From contig JAHHHE010000029.1 in the NCBI GenBank assembly GCA_019359535.1, forward strand, positions 1 to 38,721: a DNA stretch of 38,721 nucleotides. The letters run 5' to 3'. Both the position numbers and the translations under genes were made by a program. This stretch comes from Gloeocapsa sp. UFS-A4-WI-NPMV-4B04 (GTDB lineage Bacteria > Cyanobacteriota > Cyanobacteriia > Cyanobacteriales > Chroococcidiopsidaceae). This document shows, piece after piece, positions 17,765 through 26,902 of the stretch. Position 1 is the stretch's first letter, and the number at the start of each line of letters is the position of its first letter. The notes beneath the pieces were generated by a model. It worked only from the letters and a program-made list of their open reading frames with translations. It ran no database searches and was not told where the DNA came from.

Positions 17765-19344
17765 TACAAAGTTACCGTATACGCATCCCGAATTCCTGGC
17801 ACTTTGATAATCTCTGCCAAAATCCCATCCGGTAGAGGATCATCAATGCTCAAAACCATCACTGCATCGCCACGCACAATTTTACGACCTACCTGCATAC
17901 TGGCAATATTGACATTAAAACTCCCCAGCAGCGAACCGAGTTTGCCAATAATTCCTGGCATATCGCGGTGCAGGGTAAACAGCATATGCTGAGTAGGAGG
18001 TACGTTGACAGGGAAACCGTCAAGGTCTACAAGGTGGATTTCGCTATCACCTAACAACGCACCTGTTACGGAATGCTCACCCAACGAACCCTTTGCTTCT
18101 AGGTGCAGGGATCCCGCATAGTCTCGCACCGAGGCATCCCGTGTTTCAATCACACGAATTCCGCGCTCTTTGGCTTCAATGCTGGCATTTACATAATTTA
18201 CCCGTTCCCGCAAAGCTTGAGAAAGTAACCCTTTGAGCGCTGCTACTACTAACGGCTGACTTTTATTAGTCGCTAGTTCTCCTTGCAATCTGACATTGAG
18301 CGACTCAACTCGTCCTCCAGCTAGTTGTCCTACTAAGTTACCAAGTGTCTCAGCTAGTTGCATATAAGGTCTGAGTTCTTCCAGCACGTCGGGTCCAAGT
18401 CCAGGTATATTTACTGCCGATCGCGCTGGTAATCCCAACAGTACATCCCGAATTTGTTCGGCAACGTCAATCGCCACATTAACTTGAGCTTCAGCCGTAG
18501 AAGCTCCCAAGTGGGGAGTAAGGATAACTTCTTTCCCTAATGCTCTTAATGGAGACTCTCCCAGGGGTTCCGTCTCGTACACATCCAACGCCGCACCAGC
18601 AATTTGACCGTTTTTCAACGCTTCTGCCAAAGCCGCTTCGTCAATAGTGCCGCCTCTAGAACAGTTAATAAGTCGGGCGGTAGGCTTCATTTTAGCTAGC
18701 GCTTCCGGATTAATCAAATTGGCTGTTTCTGGTGTTTTGGGAATGTGCAGCGTGATATAGTCTGCTTCCCTTAGTAATAAATCCATTTCTACCAAGCGAC
18801 AGCCTAATTGGTCTGCTCGTTCTGTAGAGATAAATGGGTCGTAGGCTAGCAATTTCATTCCCATTGCTTTAGCAACAGTAGCAACATGAGAGCCGATTTT
18901 ACCTAAACCGACAACACCAAGAGTTTTCTTGTAAACTTCGACTCCAATAAAGCTTTTGCGATCCCACTTACCGCTTTTAACAGAGGAGTTGGCATCGGGG
19001 ATGTAACGAGATGAAGCTAGCATCATAGCGATCGCGTGTTCTGCTGCGGCGATCGTATTTCCTTCTGGGGAATTTACAACTACAACTCCTTGGCGCGTAG
19101 CAGCAGGTACGTCTACATTATCAACGCCCACACCCGCTCGACCAATAATTTTTAGCTGTGTTCCAGCTTCAATGATTTCTTTGGTAATCCGGCTACCAGA
19201 GCGAATCATCAGTGCATCGTACTCTGGAATAATCTGCACCAGTTCCTCTGGTGACAGACTCGTTTTCACGTCAACAGTAGCAACTTGAGAGAGGATATCA
19301 ATTCCAGCTTGGTCAATTGGGTCAGATACAAGAACCTTAGACAT
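17764..19344 (-). CDS. serA: D-3-phosphoglycerate dehydrogenase SerA
   Basis: A 526-residue enzyme of the first step of serine synthesis, oxidising 3-phosphoglycerate with NAD. The substrate and NAD-binding domains carry LMIRSGSRIT, GRAGVGVDNVD, LGVVGLGKIG, INCSRGG and TPHLGASTAEAQ. An ASB/intervening domain (about 320-450) and a C-terminal ACT domain (LFTLHRDMPGIIGKLG) give the long type-1 form. I chose the ATG at 19344 (MSKVLVSDPID), which matches the family N-terminus; a TTG three codons upstream is unlikely to be used. Confidence 0.96.
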   Translation of the reverse strand: MSKVLVSDPIDQAGIDILSQVATVDVKTSLSPEELVQIIPEYDALMIRSGSRITKEIIEAGTQLKIIGRAGVGVDNVDVPAATRQGVVVVNSPEGNTIAAAEHAIAMMLASSRYIPDANSSVKSGKWDRKSFIGVEVYKKTLGVVGLGKIGSHVATVAKAMGMKLLAYDPFISTERADQLGCRLVEMDLLLREADYITLHIPKTPETANLINPEALAKMKPTARLINCSRGGTIDEAALAEALKNGQIAGAALDVYETEPLGESPLRALGKEVILTPHLGASTAEAQVNVAIDVAEQIRDVLLGLPARSAVNIPGLGPDVLEELRPYMQLAETLGNLVGQLAGGRVESLNVRLQGELATNKSQPLVVAALKGLLSQALRERVNYVNASIEAKERGIRVIETRDASVRDYAGSLHLEAKGSLGEHSVTGALLGDSEIHLVDLDGFPVNVPPTQHMLFTLHRDMPGIIGKLGSLLGSFNVNIASMQVGRKIVRGDAVMVLSIDDPLPDGILAEIIKVPGIRDAYTVTL

Positions 19345-19748
19345 GATTAGCAATTAGAATTAGGTGAGAAAAAATGCACTTCTACGCTTTCTTTTAAGCA
19401 GCTATTGTTATTGTCGACACAAGCGACCGAAACAGGCGTAGTGAATTTGGTTAACCTACCTGGAACTTTGAAAAATTGCTTGCTCCGCAGTAGGTCATTT
19501 TAACCGTAAAGGCGACACCGTAATATCCTTTTGAAGAATTGTTCATTATCTGGGCAGATTCGCATTCTCACAGATAAAAATTCTTTGAATTAAAATGAAT
19601 CCCGATTAAGACAGACGAAGCACTACCTTAGTTACTGTAACTTTATTGGTTGAAGTGTAAATTCTCCTCTGGGTAAGCTAACACCAGTCTAGCTTGATAG
19701 AAAATACCCACTGAGGAAAATCTTGATTAGAGCAAAATTATTAAATTT
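19345..19748. other. Intergenic region between divergent genes
   Basis: Spacer of about 400 bases upstream of both serA (minus) and the 19749 gene (plus). It should carry both promoters; no clear operator, RNA or repeat was recognised. Confidence 0.4.
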
Positions 19749-20261
19749 ATGAATTACGTTGTTGCCGTACTACCAGATCGCATCCAAGCAGAAGCCGCCT
19801 ACCTAGCTTTAGAAAAAGATGGTATCCCAACGAGTAAGATTAGCATCCTGGGTAGAGGTTACAAAAGTGCTGATGAATTTGGCTTGATTGATCCCAATGA
19901 GCAAGCTAAAAAGCAATCACGGCTACTATCTTACTGGCTTGTGCCGTTCGGTTTTGTAGCTGGGTACGCTTTTAATATCCTGACTGGTTTGAATACATTT
20001 CCTTGGGCGGGTGAAGTTGGGAATCATGTAATTGGTGGACTACTAGGCGCTGGTGCTGCTGCTATGGGAGCTTTTTTCACTGGTGGTGGAGTTGGCTTAA
20101 CGGTGGGTAGTGGTGACGCTTTACCCTACCGCAATCGGCTGAACGCAGGTAAATATTTAGTTGTAGTTCAAGGCGCAGAAACTGATACTCGGCAAGCAAC
20201 TCGGATACTTCGCTCCTTTGAGCCAGAAAACATCCAAGGATACGCTGATACTGGGGGGTAA
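19749..20261 (+). CDS. Cyanobacterial Gly-rich membrane protein
   Basis: A 170-residue protein. An N-terminal soluble part (about 1-55, MNYVVAVLPDRIQAEAAYLAL) resembles the small alpha/beta domain of general-stress membrane proteins. Two hydrophobic segments follow: about 60-80 and a glycine-rich one at about 92-120 (GGLLGAGAAAMGAFFTGGG). The C-terminal part returns to a soluble fold (KYLVVVQGAETDTRQATRIL). It is probably an inner- or thylakoid-membrane protein with both ends on the same side. I recognise it as a conserved cyanobacterial protein without a known function. Confidence 0.8.
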   Translation: MNYVVAVLPDRIQAEAAYLALEKDGIPTSKISILGRGYKSADEFGLIDPNEQAKKQSRLLSYWLVPFGFVAGYAFNILTGLNTFPWAGEVGNHVIGGLLGAGAAAMGAFFTGGGVGLTVGSGDALPYRNRLNAGKYLVVVQGAETDTRQATRILRSFEPENIQGYADTGG

Positions 20262-20350
20262 AGGAAGGGGACAAGGGGAGGAATAATTACAAGGGGCGCA
20301 CCTAAAATTGGAGGCAGGACAATGAAGCAACTCTTGGAAAAAGATGAACG

Positions 20351-21094
20351 ATGAACACTACTCAAGAACACTATGATCGCTTCCTGGGTGCAATTTATAG
20401 CTGGATGATTGGTGATGTAAATATTGCTTTAGAGCGTAATCGTCACTTTTTTCGCCAAATCGAGATTGATTCAGTACCCAAGGGATTAGCGGTTGATTTG
20501 GGTTGTGGTTCAGGATTGCAATCCATTCCATTGGTAGAGTTAGGATTTTCCGTTTTGGCAATAGATACCTGTGTTGGGTTATTGGCTGAACTGCGTTCTA
20601 ATACTCACAACCTTCCTATTGAGATCATCCAAGATAATCTATTGAACTTTGCAAAGTATCTGAATCAGCCAGCACAATTGATTATTTGTATGGGGGACAC
20701 TTTAACTCATCTTGAATCGTTGGCTGCGGTTCAAACGTTGATTAAGAGTGCGTCGCAAGCATTGGTTGAAGAAGGATTATTGGTTTTTACGTTCCGAGAT
20801 TATCTTTCCGCCGAACTTGAAAAAGAGCAGAGGTTTATTCCAGTGCGGAGTGATGACAGCAAAATTTTGACCTGTTTTCTTGAGTATTATCAAGATTTTG
20901 TCGTGGTTTATGACCTAATTTATCACAAGGAAGGGACACAATGGAAGTTAAGCACAAGTTCCTACCGAAAGTTGCGCTTGGACAAAAACTGGTTAATTCA
21001 ACAGATTAAAGATTCCAAGTTGACTGTTGTGCAAGAAACGGTTGAAAAAGGCTTGGTGAGTCTTGTCATCAAGAAGAGTAAAAGCCTCAGTTAA
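20351..21094 (+). CDS. Class I SAM-dependent methyltransferase
   Basis: A 247-residue protein with motif I VDLGCGSGLQSIP (about 48-60), the post-I acidic AIDTC and a QLIICMGDTLTHL motif near 108-120. This is a Rossmann methyltransferase of the generic Methyltransf_25/11 type. The substrate cannot be told. It starts 90 bases after the membrane-protein gene on the same strand and is followed by the PSII S4 gene after 80 bases, so partial cotranscription is possible. The ATG at 20351 is preceded by a GGAAAAAGAT stretch usable as a ribosome site. Confidence 0.85.
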   Translation: MNTTQEHYDRFLGAIYSWMIGDVNIALERNRHFFRQIEIDSVPKGLAVDLGCGSGLQSIPLVELGFSVLAIDTCVGLLAELRSNTHNLPIEIIQDNLLNFAKYLNQPAQLIICMGDTLTHLESLAAVQTLIKSASQALVEEGLLVFTFRDYLSAELEKEQRFIPVRSDDSKILTCFLEYYQDFVVVYDLIYHKEGTQWKLSTSSYRKLRLDKNWLIQQIKDSKLTVVQETVEKGLVSLVIKKSKSLS

Positions 21095-21174
21095 TGTACT
21101 CCTCCAAGTTCTAGGTACACACAATTCCCTATTTCCTTTCTTTTCAAGAATGTATAATTTCAAAAAGTATTAAA

Positions 21175-21954
21175 ATGCTGCCACGCGAAGAACTTTTAAA
21201 AGTAGTTGAAAATCGAGATAGTGTAGCTCGTGTGATTGACCAGGCAGATCAGGCAATCAGAACATGGGAAGTTGTTTTGACCGATTTTCTATCTCCGCCT
21301 GAATTAGCTGAAAGTCAGCAGGTGTTCAGTCGTTTAACGGAAGTGCAACTAATAGCTTGGGGTGGATATCCCCAGGCAGAACGACAACGCTTAGGTATAG
21401 CACGTTCAGAAATTCCCTTGGATCAATCTCAAGTTGAAGTTGTACCACTAGAAATTGCTGGTAACTTCCTTTTTGACACCGCTACTCACCGTGACTTTTT
21501 GGGCGCAATTCTGGGAACTGGAATTGTGCGGGACAAAGTGGGCGACATTATTGTACTAGGCGAACGCGGGGCGCAGGCAATTGTCGTGCCAGAGCTAGTT
21601 CAATTTTTAGAAATGAGTCTGAATCAGGTGCGATCAGTTCCAGTTAAGACGCAGCGAATTGATCTAAGTGAACTGCGAATTCGAGAACCGAAAAAGAAAG
21701 AATTGACGACGGTTGAGGCTTCTTTGCGGCTAGATGCTCTAGCATCTGCTGGCTTTGGAATGTCGCGCAGCAAAATGGCAGATTTAATCGACGGCGGTGA
21801 TGTCCGCGTCAACTGGAAGGAAATAAGCCAAGCAAGTTATCAAGTTAAATCAGGTGACTTAATTGCGATTCGCGGTAAGGGACGTTTGGAGGTTGGGGAA
21901 ATAATGGTTACTAAAAAAGAACGCTACCGAGTTCAGCTAACAAGATATATGTAG
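21175..21954 (+). CDS. Photosystem II S4 domain protein (YlmH-like)
   Basis: A 259-residue protein of the YlmH-like family known in cyanobacteria and plants as the photosystem II S4 domain protein. Residues about 1-75 form the N-terminal part (LPREELLKVVENRDSVARVIDQA). The conserved central block FLGAILGTGIVRDKVGDIIV is at about 107-127. A C-terminal S4 RNA-binding domain spans about 182-245 (LRLDALASAGFGMSRSKMADLI, then GDVRVNWK). Its role is probably in RNA or ribosome-linked steps rather than in the photosystem itself; the name reflects the family label. Confidence 0.92.
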   Translation: MLPREELLKVVENRDSVARVIDQADQAIRTWEVVLTDFLSPPELAESQQVFSRLTEVQLIAWGGYPQAERQRLGIARSEIPLDQSQVEVVPLEIAGNFLFDTATHRDFLGAILGTGIVRDKVGDIIVLGERGAQAIVVPELVQFLEMSLNQVRSVPVKTQRIDLSELRIREPKKKELTTVEASLRLDALASAGFGMSRSKMADLIDGGDVRVNWKEISQASYQVKSGDLIAIRGKGRLEVGEIMVTKKERYRVQLTRYM

Positions 21955-22001
21955 TTTCCGCAGTGTTAACATAATGGCATTTAGGAGATAACGTTCTGAG
22001 A

Positions 22002-22161
22002 ATGGAACTTTTCAGTTGGACACTCTAACCTCAGTATCCTCCAAGCGTTTATTGAACTCCTGCAACATGGGATGACCGCTTTGGTCGATGTGCGCTCATA
22101 TCCCTATAGTCGGTATCTGCCTCATTTTAATCAGGCAGCTCTCAAAATAGCTTTGGTGTGA
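22002..22161 (+). pseudogene. DUF488 family gene remnant
   Basis: From the ATG at 22002 four codons (MELF) are in frame. After a shift near 22013 the frame reads VGHSNLSILQAFIELLQHGM, then LVDVRSYPYSRYLPHFNQAALK, the N-terminal signature of DUF488 proteins ((T)IGHSN..., VDVRS.P.S). It ends at a TGA at 22159-22161, after about 50 of the expected 150-180 codons. Both a frameshift and a 3' truncation are therefore present. Confidence 0.8.
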
Positions 22162-22222
22162 TGACTTTTAACTTACTTGCTAGTCCCTTCCTCATCCCGA
22201 ACTTAAGTTATTTTTACTTGCA

Positions 22223-22647
22223 GGCCAACTAGGTGTAGTAGTTACGGCGATTGCAAAATTAACAGCGCGATCGCTCCTAAGTTGTGGATAGCAGCGCATC
22301 AGGGCCATTTTCAAAAATCTGCTGTCCAAAACGAGCTTGTCCCCTCCCAAAAATTAATCAATTTAAGCCGGGAATTCTTTAGATAGGCTTTGGTATACCC
22401 TTACAAGAACGTTGGACTTTAGACAATAGAGATCGAATTATAAAACTCGTGTGTTATTACCTCTAGGTGCTTGTCTTGATTTTTATGCGGGTGCTGTGGC
22501 AAGAGTTCCACGCCGGATGACTGTGATCGGGACCTGGAAGGGTTAAGGCGGTTGGTTACGGAGCTACAGTGACTAGGGGAACGCTATATTGTCGGTAATC
22601 TATTATTCCTCTATTGTGTTCTTAGACAGCAGATTATTGCAGCGTAA
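22223..22647 (+). pseudogene. WecG/TagA/CpsF glycosyltransferase (GT26) remnant
   Basis: Pieces of a GT26 glycosyltransferase occur in the right order across several frames. They are GQLGVVVTAIAKLTARS, then HQGHFQKS, then INQFKPGIL-stop-IGFGIPLQERW with a TAG at 22380-22382 where the family has Trp. LLPLGACLDFYAGAVARVPRRMT follows after a frameshift near 22452. LEGLRRLVTELQ-stop-LGERYIVGN comes after a second shift near 22522, with a TGA at 22570-22572, and the tail ends LLFLYCVLRQQ. The N-terminal third is missing. Family members add sugars in surface polysaccharide synthesis. Clearly non-functional. Confidence 0.85.
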
Positions 22648-22781
22648 ACAACTAAGCTGTAACCTAAACTTGGTTGAAGCTGACACAACACACATTTCCA
22701 AAGTTGGAAACTCCTCATTCTTAACTACGTCAAATTTGATATTCAATCGCATTAGCATCACAAAATTAGGAGTTAATCTTC

Positions 22782-23999
22782 ATGGCTAAAAATCGCATTC
22801 GGATTAAACGGCGCTCCTTTTTATTGGGTTTGGGTGCTTTGGCAGGCGTAGGTGCATTTGCAATTTCAAGTAGAGCTAGGCAGGTGAATGACCAGCCTCA
22901 AACTACTCAAGCTCAAATTACTAATGTCAAAAACAAAAATTTTGCAGTAACTGGAGAGGCTCCTTTACGACTTAGAGCTAAAAACAAAGGATTGATTTAC
23001 GGGGCATCGGGTCGGTACAGCGATTTATTCCAAAACTCATTGTATAAAGCCCGCTTCGCCCAAGAGTGCGGCATGCTTGTACCAGGACTCGAACTCAAGT
23101 GGCAGGTCCTACGCCCTACTTTAGATCGTTTCGACTTTACTAAAGGTGATCGGATGGCGGAGTTTGCCCGCAGTCACAATATGCTTTTTCGCGGAACTGC
23201 TCTAGCTTGGCATGAGGCTTTACCAGGATGGTTTAAAAATAAAGTTGATCGCAAAAATGCTGAACAAGTAATGGTTAAGCATATTAAAACAGTTGCAGGA
23301 CATTATGCGGGAAAGATGCACTCATGGGATGTCGTTAATGAGGCAATTAGAGTTGCAGATAAAAGGTCTGACGGTTTGCGGAAATCGCCCTGGCTTAAGT
23401 TATTAGGTCCAGATTATATTGAAATTGCCTTTCGCACCGCAGCAGAAGCAGACCCCAAAGCGCTGCTAGTATATAACGATCATCAGTTGGAATATAGTAA
23501 ATTTGAAAACGAAGTAAAAAGAACGAAAGTTCTTGAGTTACTAGAGCGATTGAAATCCAAAGGAGTTCCTTTACACGCTCTGGGTATGCAGGCCCACGTA
23601 GGAGTAGATGCGAACAAACACTTAAATCCTCAAAAGCTGAGAGATTTTTTGAAAGACGTTGCAAGTCTTGGTCTTAAGATCATGATTACTGAACTAGACG
23701 TTTCCGAACAACAGAATTTGGATGTCGATACTCGTGACCAGGTGATCGCTGGCGTTTATGAAGATTTTTTGTCAGTAATGCTGGATGAACCAGCAGTGAC
23801 CACAGTCATCACATGGGGATTAAGCGATCGCTATACATGGCTCTCAAAAAGACCAAAAACGGCACATATTAAGGGGCTTCGTCCGCTACCACTTGATGCA
23901 CAGATGGAGCGCAAGTTAGCATGGAACGCGATCGCTCAGGCTTTTGACAACGCTCCTATGCGTAAAGTTGAATATGAAGGTGATGGAGCTTTTACTTAA
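22782..23999 (+). CDS. Endo-1,4-beta-xylanase, GH10, Tat-exported
   Basis: A 405-residue glycoside hydrolase family 10 enzyme, expected to cut beta-1,4-xylan or related glycans. Residues 9-30 (KRRSFLLGLGALAGVGAFA) are a twin-arginine signal. The barrel shows KGLIYGAS, ELKWQ, FRGTALAWHE, the acid/base motif WDVVNEA (E187), the HxLGMQAHVG strand and the nucleophile motif ITELDV (E304), then ITWGLSDRYTWL. All catalytic positions are intact. The start ATG has a good AGGAG ribosome site nine bases upstream (22770-22774). It follows two decayed genes and precedes a sulfotransferase, so it sits in an accessory zone. A GH10 enzyme may act on the organism's own envelope or on plant or algal glycans; substrate is inferred from the family only. 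Confidence 0.93.
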   Translation: MAKNRIRIKRRSFLLGLGALAGVGAFAISSRARQVNDQPQTTQAQITNVKNKNFAVTGEAPLRLRAKNKGLIYGASGRYSDLFQNSLYKARFAQECGMLVPGLELKWQVLRPTLDRFDFTKGDRMAEFARSHNMLFRGTALAWHEALPGWFKNKVDRKNAEQVMVKHIKTVAGHYAGKMHSWDVVNEAIRVADKRSDGLRKSPWLKLLGPDYIEIAFRTAAEADPKALLVYNDHQLEYSKFENEVKRTKVLELLERLKSKGVPLHALGMQAHVGVDANKHLNPQKLRDFLKDVASLGLKIMITELDVSEQQNLDVDTRDQVIAGVYEDFLSVMLDEPAVTTVITWGLSDRYTWLSKRPKTAHIKGLRPLPLDAQMERKLAWNAIAQAFDNAPMRKVEYEGDGAFT

Positions 24000-24204
24000 A
24001 CAAATTGCCCTTAAAATTAGTAAGTAAAAAGACTTGACAAGAATAAATATTCGGTTAATTTAGATACATAAGGCATCGACTTTGCAACAAGCAGATCACC
24101 TAAGAAGCTTTAGCTAAGTGCCTACCGATTATTTAACGAGTGTAGTTATTAAAATGCTAATGGTTGCTTGCCTAAGTTAACCAGGAACTTAATAGGAGAA
24201 AAAA

Positions 24205-24924
24205 ATGATCATCAGTCCTTTACATAAGTACGTATTTGTTGAACTCCCTCATACTGCTTCAACAAGTATTCACAGCGAACTATGTGCCCTTTATGATGGT
24301 CAAGAAATCCTCCGAAAACATTCCCCATACCATAAGTTTCTTGAAATTGCAAATACAGATCAAAAAAATTACTTTGCTTTTTCAAGTCTAAGAAATCCTT
24401 TAGATGTAGTAGTTACAAAGTATTTAAAACTGAAAACAAATCATAATGGAAGTTATACTAGACCAGAACGTTGGAAACGTAATGGAGGATGGATATTAGA
24501 TTATGAGTTAAAACAATTCAAGTTTATTCAAGATAATGATGCAGATTTTCCTGCTTTTTTAAAAAAGTATTATAAAGTTCCGTATGATAACTGGAGTTGC
24601 CTAGCCCACAAGCAATTTGACTTTGTGATGCGCTATGAGAACGTGCAAGATGATTTTTCAAAAGCTCTTCAACTAATAGGAATAGAACAGAAACAACCTT
24701 TACCTGTAGTCAATAAGACACGAGAAAAAAAAGATTTTAGATTATATTATACACCTGATATTCAAGAATATGCTAAAAAGATATTCGGTCCTTTCCTGAA
24801 AAAATGGGGTTATGAAATACCTCGTGAGTGGGGTGATAGCTCTGATCTCGGAACAAGTGAACTACAATTAAACCTTGCTAATATTCCTAGAAAATTATAT
24901 TGGATGTATTGGAAAAAATACTAA
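24205..24924 (+). CDS. Sulfotransferase family protein
   Basis: A 239-residue protein with a PAPS-dependent sulfotransferase pattern. The 5'-phosphosulfate loop is ELPHTASTSIHSEL (about 13-26, cf. K-T-G-T-T-S), and the 3'-phosphate motif is FSSLRNPLDVVVTKYL (about 59-74). A later FDFVMRYENVQDDF (about 143-156) matches the usual DFV(I/L)R.EN...D. The normal Lys of the first loop is replaced by His (PHTAS), as in some distant members. The codon use is notably AT-rich and the gene lacks GCGATCGC sites, which points to a separate origin. A GGAG ribosome site lies 7-10 bases before the ATG. A likely role is sulfation of a carbohydrate or small molecule; the acceptor is unknown. Confidence 0.75.
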   Translation: MIISPLHKYVFVELPHTASTSIHSELCALYDGQEILRKHSPYHKFLEIANTDQKNYFAFSSLRNPLDVVVTKYLKLKTNHNGSYTRPERWKRNGGWILDYELKQFKFIQDNDADFPAFLKKYYKVPYDNWSCLAHKQFDFVMRYENVQDDFSKALQLIGIEQKQPLPVVNKTREKKDFRLYYTPDIQEYAKKIFGPFLKKWGYEIPREWGDSSDLGTSELQLNLANIPRKLYWMYWKKY

Positions 24925-25515
24925 TGCTAATGATAGGTTTAGTTAAATAAGTGCTATTAGCTAAGTCTTATCTGAAGCTATAAAAGTAAATTTTGATTTT
25001 TAAAAATCAAATGTATTATCTCAAAATCAAAATCTAGCCATGAGAGTTATTTGATAATTTTTAGTACGAAATTTCAACCCTTCTTCATTAAAGCAGAGGG
25101 TTGTTATATTCATTAACTTTTTTATATGCCTAAAATAACAGAAGAATTAGCATAATTAAATATAAAAGGGTGACGGGTGATAGTCTCGTGAACAGTTAAA
25201 CTCGATAGTTTAAAATATTTGAAATTATTAGCATATAATAGTTGATTTTTATTAGCTGATAGAGATAATGCCATGTATTGGTTATGTACTTGGTTAGTGA
25301 TTATTAAGACACCTGTTTTAATTTCTTTTGCGCCTGAAGTAATGAGAAAGGGTTAATTGTAGCTTCTGCCTTAGTATCCATAAACTACTAATGCGATTTA
25401 TAACACAAGCCAAGCTGATAAACGCTGCACTACACTACCTGTTCAGACAAGCAAGCTACGCGGTGGGTTAAGTGACTATTAAAATACATTTGAAGGTATC
25501 AGCAACTAACTAGCC
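24925..25515. other. AT-rich intergenic region
   Basis: About 590 bases with no gene recognised. A perfect AT palindrome lies at 24992-25011 (TTTGATTTTT / AAAAATCAAA) and a hairpin CAACCCT/AGGGTTG at 25075-25103; either may end transcription of the sulfotransferase gene. The last 150 bases should carry the pepP promoter. Confidence 0.45.
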
Positions 25516-26823
25516 ATGCAAGCAGAATATCGCCAACGCCGTGAGCAATTCATGGCAAAAATTGGCACGGGAACCGCCATTTTTCGCAGTGCACCAAGTG
25601 CGGTTATGCATAATGATGTCGAGTATGCTTTTCGCCAAGACAGTGATTTTTTCTATTTGACAGGATTTAATGAACCAGAGGCAGTGGCAGTTTTAGCACC
25701 GCATCACTCGGAACATCAATTTGTGCTATTTGTGCAACCGAAGGAACGAGAAAAGGAAGTTTGGACAGGCTATCGGTGTGGAGTAGAAGGAGCGAAAGAA
25801 TTGTTTGGAGCCTCGGAAGCTTACCCGATCGCCGAACTGGATGAAAAGCTACCTCAGTATTTAGAAAAAGCAGATCGCATTTACTACCATTTGGGACGCG
25901 ATCGCATTTTCAATGAAAATCTGCTCAAGCACTGGCAACGATTGATGGCGACTTATGCCAAGCGCGGTACTGGGCCAATTGCAATCGAAGACACAGGGCC
26001 AATTCTTCATGCAATGCGGCAGATCAAGAGTCCAGCTGAGTTGAAGTTAATGTACAAAGCATCTGCCATTTCAGTTGAGGCACATAACTATGCACGAGAA
26101 ATTGCCCAGCCTGGACGCTACGAGTACGAAATCCAAGCGGAGATGGAGCGAATATTTCGCCTGCGGGGTGGACTGGGGCCAGCTTATCCGTCAATTGTTG
26201 CTTCTGGTTCTAATGCTTGCGTCTTGCACTACATAGAGAATAATCGTCTTCTTCAGGATAACGAACTACTGCTAATTGATGCTGGCTGTGCCTATGATTA
26301 TTACAACGCTGATATTACGAGGACATTTCCAGTAAGTGGTAAGTTTACTGCTGAACAGAAGGCGCTGTATGAAATTGTCTTGGAAGCTCAACTGCAAGCG
26401 ATCGCCCAAGTCAAACCCGGTAATGGCTACAATACTATTCATGATACAGCCGTTCGTGTCCTCACAGAGGGTCTAGTTGAACTTGGTATCCTTAAAGGTG
26501 AAGTTGACAAACTAATTGAGGAACAGAAATATAAACCCTTTTATATGCACCGCACGGGACATTGGTTAGGGCTAGATGTCCATGATGTAGGGGTATATCA
26601 GCATGGCGAGAGCGCGCAACTTTTACAGCCTGATCAAGTTTTGACCGTTGAGCCTGGTCTTTACATTGTCCCTGACACTAAGCCAGCTGAAGACCAACCA
26701 GAAATTGACCCTCGGTGGAGTGGCATCGGAATTCGGATTGAAGATGATGTCTTGGTTACAACTACAGGAAATGAAGTTTTAACTGCTGGAGTTCCTAAGT
26801 TAGTAGCAGAACTAGAAAAATAA
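25516..26823 (+). CDS. pepP: Xaa-Pro aminopeptidase, M24B
   Basis: A 435-residue metallo-aminopeptidase that removes N-terminal residues ahead of proline. The N-terminal domain begins YRQRREQFMAKIG and contains the FYLTGFNEPEAVAVL motif. The catalytic pita-bread domain has dimetal ligands in LIDAGCAYDYYNADITRTF (two Asp), TGHWLGLDVHD (His), LTVEPGLYI (Glu) and GIGIRIEDDVLV (Glu). Length and order fit PepP. It is followed by a strong bidirectional terminator shared with sigA. Confidence 0.95.
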   Translation: MQAEYRQRREQFMAKIGTGTAIFRSAPSAVMHNDVEYAFRQDSDFFYLTGFNEPEAVAVLAPHHSEHQFVLFVQPKEREKEVWTGYRCGVEGAKELFGASEAYPIAELDEKLPQYLEKADRIYYHLGRDRIFNENLLKHWQRLMATYAKRGTGPIAIEDTGPILHAMRQIKSPAELKLMYKASAISVEAHNYAREIAQPGRYEYEIQAEMERIFRLRGGLGPAYPSIVASGSNACVLHYIENNRLLQDNELLLIDAGCAYDYYNADITRTFPVSGKFTAEQKALYEIVLEAQLQAIAQVKPGNGYNTIHDTAVRVLTEGLVELGILKGEVDKLIEEQKYKPFYMHRTGHWLGLDVHDVGVYQHGESAQLLQPDQVLTVEPGLYIVPDTKPAEDQPEIDPRWSGIGIRIEDDVLVTTTGNEVLTAGVPKLVAELEK

Positions 26824-26830
26824 AGTTAAA

Positions 26831-26867
26831 AAAACCTGGAAGTTTATATTAATCACTTCCAGGTTTT
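26831..26867. terminator. Bidirectional Rho-independent terminator between pepP and sigA
   Basis: AAAACCTGGAAGT (26831-26843) pairs perfectly with ACTTCCAGGTTTT (26855-26867). Runs of T follow on both strands (six on plus; T-rich on minus), in the 79-base gap between convergent genes. Confidence 0.92.
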
Positions 26868-26902
26868 TTATTGGTTGTTAACTAAGCACTAATTGTTAAA
26901 AC

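Noticed and set aside
22589..22789. 66-codon plus-strand frame before the xylanase
   Set aside because: It overlaps the glycosyltransferase remnant in another frame and shows no signature.
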